Made by a program: the position numbers and the translations under genes
Shown here: one piece after another, positions 46,185 to 56,864 of the stretch
How positions within the stretch are numbered: the first letter of the stretch is position 1
Layout: the number at the start of each line of letters is the position of its first letter
Origin: Methylobacterium haplocladii
GTDB taxonomy: Bacteria > Pseudomonadota > Alphaproteobacteria > Rhizobiales > Beijerinckiaceae
Direction of reading: 5' to 3'
Length of the DNA: 64,000 nt
NCBI RefSeq assembly: GCF_007992175.1
Contig: NZ_BJZT01000018.1
Location: 1 to 64,000 of the forward strand
The notes under the pieces: model-generated
The model's database searches: none
Told to the model about the DNA's origin: nothing
What the model saw: only the letters and a program-made list of their open reading frames with translations

Positions 46185-47975
46185 TTAAAACGCCTCCGCC
46201 GCCAGCGCCATCGTCGTCTCCGAGCCGGCCTTGATGCGGATGAGCCGCAGGGCCGTCTCCGGCAGCATCCGCTCCATGTAGAAGCGGCCGGTGGCGAGCC
46301 GCGCCTCCATCCGCGCCGCGTCGCCGCCCTCGGCGGCCTTCGTCGCCGCGGCCTTGGCGATCCTGCCCCACATATAGCCGATGGCGACGAGGCCGAGGAG
46401 GTGCATGTAGTCCGTGGCGCCGGCGCCGGCGTGATCGGGCTTCGCCATCGCGTTCTGCATCAGCCACATCGTGGCGGCCTGCAGGTCGTTCACGCCGGCC
46501 TGGAGCGGGCCGGTGAAGCTCTTGAGCGCCGCGTCTTCGTCGTGATCCTTGATGAAGCCCTGGACCTCGCCCAAAAACGTCATCATGGCGCGACCGCCGT
46601 CCTTGGGCAGCTTGCGGCCGATCAGGTCCATCGCCTGGATGCCGTTGGCGCCCTCGTAGATCATCGCGATGCGGGCATCGCGCACGAACTGCGACATCCC
46701 CCATTCCTCGATGTAACCGTGGCCTCCGAACATCTGTTGCGCCTCGACCGCGTTGGCGAAGCCCTTGTCGGTGAGCACGCCCTTCACCACCGGCGTCAGC
46801 AGCCCAAGCAGGTCGTCGGCCGTCCGGCGTTCCTTCTCGTCGCCGGAGCGGTGGGCGATGTCGGATTGGAGGGCGGTCCAGAGCATCAGCGCACGGGCGC
46901 CCTCGTTGAAGGCGCGGATCTGCATCAGCGTGCGGCGCACGTCCGGGTGCACGATGATCGGGTCGGCAGGCTTGTCCGGGCTCTTGGCGCCGGTGAGCGA
47001 GCGGCCCTGGAGGCGCTCCCGCGCATAGGCCACTGCGTTCTGGTAGGCCGCCTCGGACTGCGCCAGGCCCTGCACGCCGACGGCGAGCCGCGCCTCGTTC
47101 ATCATCACGAACATCGCGGCGAGGCCCTTGTTCTCCGCGCCGACGAGCCAGCCCCTGGCCCCGTCGTAGTTCATCACGCAGGTGGCGTTGCCGTGGATGC
47201 CCATCTTGTGCTCGATCGAGCCGCAGGACACGCCGTTGCGCTCGCCGACCGAGCCGTCTTCGTTCACCAGGAACTTCGGCACCACGAACAGCGAGATGCC
47301 CTTTGTGCCGGCCGGCGCGCCCTCGATCCGGGCGATGACGAGGTGGACGATGTTGGAGGCGAGGTCGTGCTCGCCGGCCGAGATGAAGATCTTGGTTCCG
47401 GTCAGTGCGTAGGAGCCGTCGGCGTTCGGCACGGCCTTGGTCTTGAGCATCCCGAGGTCGGTGCCGCAATGCGGCTCGGTCAGGTTCATGGTGCCGGTCC
47501 AGGCGCCCTCGACCATCTTCGGAATATAGGTCTGCTTCTGCTGGTCGCTGCCGTGGACGAGGAGCGCCGCGATGGCCCCCTGCGTCAGGCCTGGATACAT
47601 CGTGAGGGCGAGGTTCGCGCCGCTGGCGAACTCGGAGATCGCGGTGTTCAGCACGTGCGGCAAACCCTGGCCGCCATATTCCTCCGGCACCGAGAGACCG
47701 GCCCAGCCGCCCTCGGCATAGGCCTTGTAGGCGGCTTTGTAGCCTTCCGGCGTCGTGACGCTGCCATCGGGATGGCGCTGGCAGCCCTCCTGGTCGCCCT
47801 CCAGGTTGACCGGGGCGAAGACGCTGCCGGCGAGCTTACCGCCCTCGTTGAGAAGCGCTTCGAGCACGTCCTCCGAGGCGTCGGAAAACCCCGGCAGGTT
47901 GTCGTAGCGACGGATCGCGAGAACGTCGTTCAGCAGGAACAGCACGTCCTCGACCGGTGCCCGATAGCTCGGCAT
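46185..47975 (-). CDS. Acyl-CoA dehydrogenase
   Basis: 596 residues from the ATG giving [20 protein letters not shown]-dependent first step of beta-oxidation, of the ~600-residue type with a C-terminal extension: [99 protein letters not shown]. The catalytic glutamate is in IYEGAN. First gene of the operon with thiolase, DUF2059 and fadB-like genes. Confidence 0.94.
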   Translation of the reverse strand: MPSYRAPVEDVLFLLNDVLAIRRYDNLPGFSDASEDVLEALLNEGGKLAGSVFAPVNLEGDQEGCQRHPDGSVTTPEGYKAAYKAYAEGGWAGLSVPEEYGGQGLPHVLNTAISEFASGANLALTMYPGLTQGAIAALLVHGSDQQKQTYIPKMVEGAWTGTMNLTEPHCGTDLGMLKTKAVPNADGSYALTGTKIFISAGEHDLASNIVHLVIARIEGAPAGTKGISLFVVPKFLVNEDGSVGERNGVSCGSIEHKMGIHGNATCVMNYDGARGWLVGAENKGLAAMFVMMNEARLAVGVQGLAQSEAAYQNAVAYARERLQGRSLTGAKSPDKPADPIIVHPDVRRTLMQIRAFNEGARALMLWTALQSDIAHRSGDEKERRTADDLLGLLTPVVKGVLTDKGFANAVEAQQMFGGHGYIEEWGMSQFVRDARIAMIYEGANGIQAMDLIGRKLPKDGGRAMMTFLGEVQGFIKDHDEDAALKSFTGPLQAGVNDLQAATMWLMQNAMAKPDHAGAGATDYMHLLGLVAIGYMWGRIAKAAATKAAEGGDAARMEARLATGRFYMERMLPETALRLIRIKAGSETTMALAAEAF

Positions 47976-48243
47976 CTCGTTCTCTCCCCGTGCGCGCATC
48001 GACGACGCGCTTCGATGGTTCACATGTAAACTATCTCGGATGGGCCGGTAAAGGCCTCCAACCGCGCGATCGTCCTCGTCGATCGCTTCCGGCGCGGCCC
48101 CATTGCGCGTGCCGGGCCTATTAACCCGGAATTTACCAAGATTGTTAAAGGTCTGCCCGACCGTTCCGGTCTTCGCCCATTCTGTGCGTTCCTGCCAGTG
48201 GGAGACGATCGACCGAACGAAGCTTCCGACCCCGGGTCCGACG

Positions 48244-51200
48244 ATGAGACGCACCGCGACGCTCAGCCTCGAAGGCTTCGACCCCGACGTGATCGAGGCG
48301 GCGCGCGAAGTTGCGCAGCGTGCCGGGGTGCCGTTGGAGACCTGGATCGAATCCGTCGTCTCGCCCGACAAGCAGCCGGCACGTCCGGCCGCGAGCCGCC
48401 AGCGGACCCGCGTCGCCGTGCGTGAACCCGCCCTGATCACGCCGCCGGAGCCGGAGGTCGCCGCGCCCGCGGCTCCCGAACCCGCGCCTGCTCCCGTCCC
48501 TGCTGCGATCAAGCCGCCCAAGCCGAAGGCCGTGAAGCCTGCCGAGCCGCCCCCCGCCGCCACTCTGGCAGCGGAGCCGGCCGGCGCCTCGATCGGCGAG
48601 ATGATGCGCCGCCTGGACGCCCTCGACCGCTCCCTCAACGAGGACCGCAGCGCCCAGCGCGCGGACGCGGCGGGCGATCAGCCCGGGCGCGTCGATCACG
48701 TCGCCGAACGCCTTGCCGAGATCGAGCGGCGGATGGGCGACATCAGCGCCCAGATCGGCGGCCCCCGCCCGCTCGGGCGCCGCGGTCGTCCCATCGCCAC
48801 GGAGATGCGCGAGGCCGTCGACGAAGTCCGCCGCCGTCAGCGCGAGCTCGACGCCGCGGGATCGTCCCGGGAGCCGGCCGTCCGTACCGAGGCCGAGGCC
48901 GCGATCCCCTCCCCGGCCATCGCCGAATTGCAGGCCGAGACGAGCCGCCTGCGCGAATCGCTCGGAGGCCTCGCCACGGGCCGCGACGTCGGTGCGCTGG
49001 AGCAGGCCATGCGCTCGCTCTCCACCGACGTGCAGCGGGCTCGCGAGCCGGCCGAACTCGCCACGCCGATCGCCATGATGCGCCAGCAGGTCGAGGGCCT
49101 GGCGGCAGAATTCGCCGACAACGTCCAGGCACGTTTGGCGGGAGAGGCCGAGCGCTTGGCGAACCGTGCCGATGGCACGCTCGCCGCCGTCGCCAGCCAT
49201 GCCGACCGCAGCGCCCTCGACGGCGTGCACGGCGAACTCGACGAGATCCGCCAGATGATCGCGGGGCTCGCCGGCCCCGATCGCATCCAGAGTCTCGCCC
49301 ACGGTCTCCAGGCCGTCAGCAGCCAGATCTCCGATCTGCAGGCTCAGGTCGACGTCAATCCGGTCCGCGACCTCATCGGGCGCCTGGAGACGATCGGCGA
49401 GACCCTGCATCGGCCGGTGGCACCCGGCGCCGATCTCGCCGCGATGAACGCCCTGCTGCGCGGCCTCGCGGAGAAGGTCGACCGCGTCGGTTCCGGCGGC
49501 GGCAACCTCGACGCGCTGGAGAACCAGGTCGTCACCCTCGCGCAACGCCTCGAGACCCGCGGCGCCGATCCGGCGGTGGCGAGCCTCGAGCGCACGATGG
49601 ACGAGCTGCTGACGCAGATCGTTTCGCTCCGCGACGAGACCTCCGTGGAAGCCGCCGTCGAGCGGGCCACGCGCAAGGCCATCGCCGAGACGATCGGCGC
49701 CGACGGCCAGGGCACCGCGTCCGGACGGATCGACGCCTTCCGCTCGGATCTCGACGACCTGCGCGCTCGGCAGATCTCGGCCGATCAGCGCATGCAGGCC
49801 ACGATGGAGGGCCTGAACTCGGTGCTGTCGCGGCTGGTGGACCGCCTCGGCATGCCCGAGACCGGCCCTGTCATCCGCACCGCCATGCCCGAGGAGAACG
49901 TCTCGCTCGGCGAGCAGCTGCGCGCCTCGACCACCCTCGGTGCTCCGAAGCCCGAGACGATTCCCGTCTCCGCCCCCCGCAGCCGTATCGCGCGCCGGCC
50001 CGAGCCCTCGCTCGACACGAGCGGTCTCGGCGACGAGTTGCTGGAGCCGGGTGCGGGCCGTCCGCTCCATGCACGCGGGGCCGTCACCGACGCGTCGGGT
50101 GCATCGGCTGCCGGTGACATCAAGACCAACTTCATCGCCGCCGCCCGCCGCGCCGCCCAGGCCGCGCAGGCCGACATCGCCGCCGAGGCGCCGACCGCCC
50201 CCGAGAAGCGCGATGCCCCCCGCCTGCGCATGCCCGCTGCCGCCGAGGCGACACCGGGTCTCGTCAGCCGCCTGCTCGGCGGCCTCGAGAAGCGCCGCCG
50301 CCCCCTGATCCTCGGCCTCGCGGCGGTGGTTCTCGTGCTCGGTGCCCTCCAGGCGTACCAGATGAACTTCGCCGGCAGCGAGGCGTCGTCTCCGGCCTCG
50401 CCCGTCGTCAGCGCCAAGCCGTTCACGAGCGAGCCGCCCGTCACCGAGGCATCCGCCGCTCCCGACGCGCCCGCGGTGGCCGTCGCGCCCGCCGCTCCGG
50501 TCGCCGGACCCCAGACGACGCAGTCGCTCGCCGATGCCGGCACTGCGCCCGCCAAGCCTCCTGCCGGCGAGGAAAGCGCCGCCGCGATTCAGCCTGCCCC
50601 CATCCAGGCCGCGATCCCGAAGGTGGCGTCCATGGCGTCCCTCGGCCGCGAATTGTCCTCCGTCCCGGCCGGGCTCGCGGCCCTCAAGGATGCCGCACTC
50701 GAAGGCGACGGCGCCGCCATCTATGAACTCGCCGCCCGCGAGGCCGATGGTCGCGGCATGCCGCGTGATTTGGCGCTCGCGGCCCGGCTCTACGAAAAGC
50801 TCGCGGAGACCGGCTACGCGCCGGCCCAGTTCAAGCTCGGCAGCTTCTACGAGAAGGGCTCCGGCGTGATCCGCGACCTCGCACAGGCCAAGACCTGGTA
50901 CGGCCGCGCCGCCGACCGCGGCAACATCCGCGCGATGCACAACCTCGCCGTACTGAACGCCGAGAACCCGGGTGCCAGCGGCAAGCCGGACTTCGCGACC
51001 GCCTCCTCCTGGTTCCGCCGCGCGGCGGAGTACGGGGTGCGCGACAGCCAGTACAATCTCGCCGTCCTCTATGCGCGCGGCCTCGGCCTCGGTCAGGACC
51101 TGATACAGTCCTATGCCTGGTTCTCGGCCGCTGCCGTTCAGGGCGACGAGGAGGCCGGCAAGAAGCGCGACGACGTCGCGGCCAAGCTCTCGCCGAAGGA

Positions 51201-51381
51201 CCTGGCCTCGGCCAAGGCCGTCGCCTCGGCCTACAAGCCGAAGGTGGCCGACCCCTCCGCCAACGACCTGCCCCCCGCCAAGGCGGCCGCTCCGGCTGCG
51301 GTGTCGCTGCTGACGGCTCCCCCGCCCGGCTCGGCTTCGGCGGCGAGCTTCAGCCGTTCCGCGTCCCGCACCGGCGTCTGA
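48244..51381 (+). CDS. PodJ-like membrane protein with Sel1 repeats
   Basis: 1045 residues from the ATG giving [15 protein letters not shown]. Cytoplasmic part (1-~685) with a Pro/Ala-rich segment (~60-115), then long coiled-coil helices ([14 protein letters not shown] through [12 protein letters not shown]). One membrane helix [20 protein letters not shown] (~685-705). Periplasmic part with three or four Sel1-like repeats ([79 protein letters not shown]). This architecture is that of the alphaproteobacterial polarity factor PodJ. Function inferred. Confidence 0.8.
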   Translation: MRRTATLSLEGFDPDVIEAAREVAQRAGVPLETWIESVVSPDKQPARPAASRQRTRVAVREPALITPPEPEVAAPAAPEPAPAPVPAAIKPPKPKAVKPAEPPPAATLAAEPAGASIGEMMRRLDALDRSLNEDRSAQRADAAGDQPGRVDHVAERLAEIERRMGDISAQIGGPRPLGRRGRPIATEMREAVDEVRRRQRELDAAGSSREPAVRTEAEAAIPSPAIAELQAETSRLRESLGGLATGRDVGALEQAMRSLSTDVQRAREPAELATPIAMMRQQVEGLAAEFADNVQARLAGEAERLANRADGTLAAVASHADRSALDGVHGELDEIRQMIAGLAGPDRIQSLAHGLQAVSSQISDLQAQVDVNPVRDLIGRLETIGETLHRPVAPGADLAAMNALLRGLAEKVDRVGSGGGNLDALENQVVTLAQRLETRGADPAVASLERTMDELLTQIVSLRDETSVEAAVERATRKAIAETIGADGQGTASGRIDAFRSDLDDLRARQISADQRMQATMEGLNSVLSRLVDRLGMPETGPVIRTAMPEENVSLGEQLRASTTLGAPKPETIPVSAPRSRIARRPEPSLDTSGLGDELLEPGAGRPLHARGAVTDASGASAAGDIKTNFIAAARRAAQAAQADIAAEAPTAPEKRDAPRLRMPAAAEATPGLVSRLLGGLEKRRRPLILGLAAVVLVLGALQAYQMNFAGSEASSPASPVVSAKPFTSEPPVTEASAAPDAPAVAVAPAAPVAGPQTTQSLADAGTAPAKPPAGEESAAAIQPAPIQAAIPKVASMASLGRELSSVPAGLAALKDAALEGDGAAIYELAAREADGRGMPRDLALAARLYEKLAETGYAPAQFKLGSFYEKGSGVIRDLAQAKTWYGRAADRGNIRAMHNLAVLNAENPGASGKPDFATASSWFRRAAEYGVRDSQYNLAVLYARGLGLGQDLIQSYAWFSAAAVQGDEEAGKKRDDVAAKLSPKDLASAKAVASAYKPKVADPSANDLPPAKAAAPAAVSLLTAPPPGSASAASFSRSASRTGV

Positions 51382-51635
51382 TCCATCGGGGATCGGCGCT
51401 CCGGCTGGTCGAGAGCCGTTGGTCTGTGCCGAAACGCCCCGGTTGCCGGGACACGCCATATCTGCGCGTGTAGGCGCGTCGGCAACGGATTGGGCTACGG
51501 CCGGCGATACGGGCGATCGCGCGCCAATTCTCCGGCGTGGTAGACGGCCTCCGCGGCGTCGAGGGCCATTGATTTGATGCATGGGCAGAGCCGAGTGAGC
51601 GCGGAACGTCGGCTCCGCTTCGATCGGGAGGCCGC

Positions 51636-52073
51636 ATGGCGCGCCTGACCACGGTGTCGATGGGTGCCGTCGTTCTCGGTATCGCCGGTCTGATTCCGTT
51701 TCTCGGCTTCGCGGCGCTCGCCGTCAGCGGTTCGGATGGCGGTCTCGGCACGATCGGCCTGTCGCCGCGCACGATCCTCTCGGCCTACGGCGCCGTGATC
51801 GCCTCTTTCCTCGGCGGTATCCGCTGGGGCGCGGCCGCGGCGCGGGGCGCCGGCAACGCCGATTATCTTCTTGCGGTGATCCCTTCGCTCCTTGCCTGGG
51901 CGGCGCTGGCCGCGCCGGCCCCCTGGGATCTGCGCATCCTGGGCGGCCTCGTGCTGCTCTGGGGCGTCATCGACCAGGACCTGACCCGGCGCGGGCTGAC
52001 GCCGGTCTGGATGGGGCGGCTGCGCCTGATCCTCTCGGCGCTCTCGGGCATAACGCTGCTCATCGCCGCCTGA
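51636..52073 (+). CDS. DUF3429 membrane protein
   Basis: 145 residues, five predicted membrane helices. YGAVIASFLGGIRWG is the family signature, with DLTRRGLTPVWMGRLRLILS near the C-terminus. GGGAGG precedes the ATG. Function unknown. Short gap before the next gene. Confidence 0.85.
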   Translation: MARLTTVSMGAVVLGIAGLIPFLGFAALAVSGSDGGLGTIGLSPRTILSAYGAVIASFLGGIRWGAAAARGAGNADYLLAVIPSLLAWAALAAPAPWDLRILGGLVLLWGVIDQDLTRRGLTPVWMGRLRLILSALSGITLLIAA

Positions 52074-52130
52074 CATCGACTCGCGCCGATTCCCGCCGTT
52101 ACTCTCGTGAACGGTGAACGGAGGTCGGTC

Positions 52131-53285
52131 ATGGTCCTTCCCGCACAAACCGAGGTCTTCATCTGCGGTGCCGGCCCGGCCGGCCTCGCCCTGGCCATCG
52201 GACTGTCCCTGAAGGGCGTGCCGTTCGTGCTCTGCGACAAGCTCGCCGAGGGCCAGAACACCTCGCGCGCCGCCGTGGTCCATGCCCGCACGCTGGAGCG
52301 CCTGGAGACGGTCGGGGCGAGCGCCCCCCTCGTCGCCGCCGGCAATCCGGTGCCGACCTTCGCCGTCTGCGCGGGCGACCGGCGCCTCCTGACGATCGAT
52401 CTCAGCGGCTTGGAGACCGCCTATCCCTACGGTCTGATCCTGCCGCAGGACCGCACCGAAGCGATCCTGCGCGATCGGCTCGCCGAGCTCGGCGGAGCCG
52501 TGAGCTGGCGCCATGCGGTCGTCGGGCTCGTGCGGACCGATGCCGGTGCGACGGTCGGCGTGCGGAGCGACGACGGTGCCGTCCGCGAGGTGCGGGCCCG
52601 CTTCGTGATCGGTACGGACGGGTTCCACAGCACCGTGCGGGATGCGGCCGATATCCCATTCGCTCACGGCACTTACGCGCAGTCCTTCATTCTCGGTGAC
52701 GTCGAGGGGCACTGGCCGCTGCCGCCCGACGTGATCCAGCTCTATCTCGACGCGGCCGGCCTGATGGTGGCGGCGCCCTTCGGCCCGGGCCATCTGCGGA
52801 TCGTCGCGACCTGCGACGAGGCACTCGAGCACCCGTCCCTCGACGCCCTCAATGCCGTCGCCGCCGCGCGGGGTCCGAAAGGCGCACGGTTCGAGCGGCT
52901 GATCTGGTCGTCGCGCTTCCGGGTGCATCACGGCGTGGCCGCGCGCTATCGCGACGGGCCGTTCCTGCTCGCGGGTGACGCCGCCCATGTCCACAGCCCG
53001 GCCGGCGGCCAGGGTATGAACACCGGCATCCAGGATGCCCTGAGGCTCGCGGAACTGCTGGCCGAGACGATCCGCGACGGCCGGCCCGACGCCCTCGACG
53101 CCTACGAGCGCGAACGCCGTCCGGTCGCCGAAGGCGTGGTGCGGATGACCGACCGGATGACCCGCATCGCTTCCCTGACCGGACCGCTGAGTGCCGGCCT
53201 GCGCAACCTCGCCTTGCGGGCCGTCGGGATGAGTCCCGGCATCCGCCGCACGATCGCCCGGCAACTCGCCGAGCTGAACGTCTAA
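52131..53285 (+). CDS. FAD-dependent monooxygenase (PheA/TfdB, UbiH fold)
   Basis: 384 residues from the ATG at 52131, with GGAGGTC eight bases upstream. FAD motifs: GXGXXG (C12-G13-A14-G15-P16-A17-G18), DG motif FVIGTDGFHSTVRDAADIPF, GD motif LAGDAAHVHSPAGGQGMNTGIQDA. NAD(P)H-dependent aromatic or quinone hydroxylation is typical; substrate unknown. Its 3' end overlaps the convergent pdeM by four bases. Confidence 0.88.
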   Translation: MVLPAQTEVFICGAGPAGLALAIGLSLKGVPFVLCDKLAEGQNTSRAAVVHARTLERLETVGASAPLVAAGNPVPTFAVCAGDRRLLTIDLSGLETAYPYGLILPQDRTEAILRDRLAELGGAVSWRHAVVGLVRTDAGATVGVRSDDGAVREVRARFVIGTDGFHSTVRDAADIPFAHGTYAQSFILGDVEGHWPLPPDVIQLYLDAAGLMVAAPFGPGHLRIVATCDEALEHPSLDALNAVAAARGPKGARFERLIWSSRFRVHHGVAARYRDGPFLLAGDAAHVHSPAGGQGMNTGIQDALRLAELLAETIRDGRPDALDAYERERRPVAEGVVRMTDRMTRIASLTGPLSAGLRNLALRAVGMSPGIRRTIARQLAELNV

Positions 53286-54034
53286 TCCTTGCCGAGCATG
53301 TTGCGGCCGATCGCAAACACCCGACCGTCGCCGAGCAGGTGCGCGGTGAAACCCTTGGGAAACAGCGGCTCGAAGACCGCGGCGCGGACGTTCAGTCCTC
53401 CGGTGAAGGCCCCGAAGGCCGGCATGACGAGCCGGCGCTCATCGGTCACGAAGCAGCGTCGGCGCACGCTGCGGCCCCGCATCGTGACCTTTCCGCAGGG
53501 ATGGAGATGGCCGGCGATCTCGCCTTCCGCAGCGCTCACCGAGGGCTCGTGCCGGAGCGTCAGGCCGCCGACCGCCAGCGCCGCCGCATAGCGCCCACCG
53601 ACGCCCTCGCTGACAGCCGCGTCGTGGTTTCCGGCGATCCAGATCCAGTCGCGGCCCTCCTGAAGGGCGGCGACCATGGCGCGGTCGCCCGGCTCCAGCC
53701 GCTCCGGCCCGCGGGCGTCGTGGAAGGAATCGCCGAGCGCCACAACGCAGGCGGGGTCGAGACGGCAGACCACCTCGTGCAGGCAGGCCAGGGTCTCGCG
53801 GGTGTCGTAGGGCGGCAGGAACTGGCCCGAGCGGACGGCGAAGGACGACCCTTTCTCCAAGTGGAGATCGGAGACGACGAGGGTGCGATGCGCCTCCAGC
53901 CAGAGAGCCCCCGTGCGGTCGAAGGTCAGAATTTCTCCGGCGAGCATCAGGCCGGCGGCTTTGGTGGTCTTTTCGAGTCTCAGGCCGAGCGCCAAAATCG
54001 TTTCCTCGTTGAGCGGAAGGGACGCCTCGGTCAC
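53282..54034 (-). CDS. pdeM: Ligase-associated DNA damage response endonuclease PdeM
   Basis: 250 residues from the GTG overlapping the helicase stop (GTGA). Metallophosphoesterase motifs: LVVSDLHLEKG, VVALGDSFHD, IAGNHDA, GEIAGHLHPCGK. Family members are encoded beside a DEXH helicase, a beta-CASP exonuclease and an ATP-dependent ligase; only the helicase is adjacent here. The substrate in vivo is presumed DNA. Confidence 0.92.
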   Translation of the reverse strand: MTEASLPLNEETILALGLRLEKTTKAAGLMLAGEILTFDRTGALWLEAHRTLVVSDLHLEKGSSFAVRSGQFLPPYDTRETLACLHEVVCRLDPACVVALGDSFHDARGPERLEPGDRAMVAALQEGRDWIWIAGNHDAAVSEGVGGRYAAALAVGGLTLRHEPSVSAAEGEIAGHLHPCGKVTMRGRSVRRRCFVTDERRLVMPAFGAFTGGLNVRAAVFEPLFPKGFTAHLLGDGRVFAIGRNMLGKD

Positions 54035-56715
54035 GCCAGGGCCTCTCCGAGAAGCTCCGCCTCGGCCTCGGCCAGAATCTCGTCGGCCCCCTCCCCGTAG
54101 ACCCGCTCGCGCCCGATCTCGAGCATGACGGACACGGAGAGCGGCGAGACGCGGTCGAGTGCCTTGTGGGTGATTCGCCCCTTGATGCGCCTCAGCATCA
54201 TGCCGAGGCGGGCCACGTCGAGGAGTCCGGTTGCCGCATCCTGCCGCGCGGCCTGCAGCAGGAGGTGGTCCGGCTGGTGTTTGCGCAGCACGTCGTAGAT
54301 CAGGTCGGTCGAAATCGTGACCTGCCGGCCGGTTTTTTTCTGGCCCGGATAGCGGCGCTCGATCAGGCCCGCGATCACCGCGCACTGGCGAAACGTGCGC
54401 TTCATCATCGCGGATTCGTCGAGCCAGGCCTCCAGGTCGTCGCCGAGCATGTCCTCGTCGAAGAGGGCTTGGGTGAAACCGGGGGCCATGGCGATGCGCT
54501 CGCCGACGTCGCGGCTCGTCCAGATCGCGATGCCGTAATCGTTGGCGGCGAAGCCCAGCGGGCGCAGGCCCGCCCGCTCCAGCCGCCGCGTCAGCAGCAT
54601 GCCGAGGGTCTGGTGGGCGAGCCGGCCCTCGAACGGGAAGGCGGTGAGGTAGAAGCGGTTACCCCGCGGAAACGTCTCGACCAGCAGATCCTTTTCGCCC
54701 GGCAGGATGGAGTGCTTGCGCTGCTGCAACAGGTATTTCGCGAGCTGCGGCGGCAGCCGGTCCCATTCGAACGGATCGGCGATGATTGCCCGGACCCGCG
54801 CGGCCAGGAAGGTCGAGAGCGGAAATTTCGAGCCCGCATAGGAGGGGATCGCCGGATCCTCCGCACCCTTCGCGCGAGTGACGAGGCATTCGTCTTCCGA
54901 GAGCCCTTCGAAGCGCAGGATTTCCCCGGCGAACAGGAACGTGTCGCCCACCGTCAGCGTCTCGCCGAACTCTTCTTCGATCTCGCCGAGCACGCGGCCC
55001 GATTTCGGCACCACCGTTCCGGGCTTGCCGCGCAGGTGCCGGGTGAGCCGCACCTTGACGCGCGCCGCCTCGACGATGGTGCCGACATTCATGCGGTATT
55101 GCTGGGCGATGCGCGCGTCGCGCACCCGCCACAACCCGTCGGGACCCCGAAGAATCTTGGCGAAGCGCTCATAGGCACGCAGCGCGTAGCCGCCGGTGGC
55201 GACGTAATCGACCACCATCTCGAACATCTCCCAGGTCAGCCATTGGTAGGGCGCGGCGGAGACGATTTCGTCGAAGAGGTCGTTCGCGTCGAAGGCGTCG
55301 GCGCAGGCCATGCCGAGGACGTGCTGGGCGAGCACGTCGAGGCCGCCGAGCCGCACGTCCGGCGTGTCCTGCGCGGCCTCCTCGACGGCGTCGAGGGCGG
55401 CGCGGCATTCGAGCATCTCGAAGCGGTTGCCCGGCACGAGATAGGCCTTGGACGGCTCGTCCATGCGGTGGTTGGCGCGGCCGATCCGCTGCATGATCCG
55501 GCTCGCGCCCTTCGGCGCGCCGATATTCACGACGAGGTCGACGTCGCCCCAGTCGATGCCGAGATCGAGGGTCGCGGTGCAGACGATCGCCCGCAGCTGC
55601 CCCGCCGCCATCGCCGCCTCGACCCGACGGCGCTGCGCCGCATCGAGCGAGCCGTGGTGGATCGCGATCGACAACGTGTCGTCGTTGAGCCGCCACAGCT
55701 CCTGGAAAGTATACTCGGCCTGCAGCCGCGTGTTGACGAAGACCAGCACCGTGCGGTGCGCGCGGATCAGCTCGTAGATCGCCGGCATCGACTGCCAGGC
55801 GGTGTGGCCGGCGAGCGGCAGGGTCAGGCCCGTGTCGAGCATGTGCAGGTCGGCCTTGGCACCCCCCTGCACGACGATGAGGTCGGCCATGGACCCACCC
55901 GGCCCTCCCCCCTCTCCGGGGGAGGGTGGCCCTCGCGTCAGCGAGGTTCCGGAGAGGGGAGCGCCCTCTCCGGAACCGTCGCTCCCCTCTCCCGACCCGC
56001 TTCGCGGGCCACCCTCTCCGGCAGAGGGGAGAGAGATTGCTGCGGCGACCCCCTGCCCGACCAGATACCGCCGCAGCGCGTCCGGCTCGCGTACCGTCGC
56101 GGATAGTCCGATCGTGGTCGCGCCGGGGCTCAGCCGGCGCAGCCGCGCCAGCGCCAGCGAGAGCAGGTCGCCGCGCTTCGAGGTGACGAGGGCGTGCAAC
56201 TCGTCGAGCACGATGTGCCGCAGCCCGCCGAACAGGTCCGCGGCTTGCGCGTGTGCCAGCAGCAGGGAGAGCTGTTCGGGGGTGGTCAGCAGGATGTCCG
56301 GCGGCCGTGCGACCTGCCGGGTGCGCTTGTGCGAGGGTGTGTCGCCTGTGCGGGTCTCGACCCGGATGTCCAGGCCCATCTCGGCGATCGGCGCATCGAG
56401 ATTGCGTGCGATGTCGACGGCCAGCGCCTTCAGCGGCGAGACGTAGAGCGTGTGCAGCCGGGGCTTCTTGCGCGGTCCCGCCTCGGAGAGGCCGACGAGC
56501 GACGGCAGGAAGCCCGCGAGCGTCTTGCCGGCCCCGGTGGGGGCGACGAGCAGGGCCGAGCGGCCGGCCCGCGCAGTGCCCAGGAGGTCGAGCTGATGCG
56601 CGCGGGGCTGCCAGCCCCGGCCCGCGAACCACGCCGCGAAGGCGGCGGGCAGCGGGCCGGCGGCCTCGCGCCGTGGCGTCCCGGAAGTCGTTGGCGACGT
56701 GGACGAACTCGGCAT
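54031..56715 (-). CDS. Ligase-associated DEXH-box helicase (Lhr type)
   Basis: 894 residues from the ATG giving MPSSSTSPTTSG; longer readings upstream lack helicase similarity. Walker A VAPTGAGKTLAGFLP, DEXH box VLDELHALV, SAT motif GLSATVREP, IHHGSLDAAQRRRVE, motif VI QRIGRANHRMDEPSK. Residues ~227-275 are a Gly/Ser/Pro/Glu linker translated from a family B repeat; relatives have a few residues here. Likely a 3'-5' DNA helicase of the Lhr-C group acting with PdeM. Confidence 0.93.
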   Translation of the reverse strand: MPSSSTSPTTSGTPRREAAGPLPAAFAAWFAGRGWQPRAHQLDLLGTARAGRSALLVAPTGAGKTLAGFLPSLVGLSEAGPRKKPRLHTLYVSPLKALAVDIARNLDAPIAEMGLDIRVETRTGDTPSHKRTRQVARPPDILLTTPEQLSLLLAHAQAADLFGGLRHIVLDELHALVTSKRGDLLSLALARLRRLSPGATTIGLSATVREPDALRRYLVGQGVAAAISLPSAGEGGPRSGSGEGSDGSGEGAPLSGTSLTRGPPSPGEGGGPGGSMADLIVVQGGAKADLHMLDTGLTLPLAGHTAWQSMPAIYELIRAHRTVLVFVNTRLQAEYTFQELWRLNDDTLSIAIHHGSLDAAQRRRVEAAMAAGQLRAIVCTATLDLGIDWGDVDLVVNIGAPKGASRIMQRIGRANHRMDEPSKAYLVPGNRFEMLECRAALDAVEEAAQDTPDVRLGGLDVLAQHVLGMACADAFDANDLFDEIVSAAPYQWLTWEMFEMVVDYVATGGYALRAYERFAKILRGPDGLWRVRDARIAQQYRMNVGTIVEAARVKVRLTRHLRGKPGTVVPKSGRVLGEIEEEFGETLTVGDTFLFAGEILRFEGLSEDECLVTRAKGAEDPAIPSYAGSKFPLSTFLAARVRAIIADPFEWDRLPPQLAKYLLQQRKHSILPGEKDLLVETFPRGNRFYLTAFPFEGRLAHQTLGMLLTRRLERAGLRPLGFAANDYGIAIWTSRDVGERIAMAPGFTQALFDEDMLGDDLEAWLDESAMMKRTFRQCAVIAGLIERRYPGQKKTGRQVTISTDLIYDVLRKHQPDHLLLQAARQDAATGLLDVARLGMMLRRIKGRITHKALDRVSPLSVSVMLEIGRERVYGEGADEILAEAEAELLGEALA
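55893..56036. repeat. Palindromic repeat family B copy inside the helicase gene
   Basis: Inverted repeat arms (CCCTCCCCCCTCTCCGG and CCGGAGAGGGGAGCG, with CCCTCTCCGG recurring) plus GGCCCTCGCGTCAGCGAGG, shared with the intergenic copy at 45971-46170. It is read through in frame by the lhr-type gene as roughly 46 extra residues of low complexity. Confidence 0.85.
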
Positions 56716-56864
56716 GCTCTCCGGCCATGGGCATGCGGTGCAGGCCGATCGGCCTGAGCAGACCCGCGTTGGCAGGCCAACGCTTCGTCCGCTCGGCCTT
56801 TCGTGTTCGACGCAGGGTTTGGTGGGAAAACCGCAGGGTCCCTTCCCGAACCCCGCCAACGCTA

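Noticed and set aside
48145..51582. Open frame of over 1100 codons on the minus strand opposite the PodJ-like gene
   Set aside because: Antisense shadow; the plus-strand protein has a membrane helix and Sel1 repeats.
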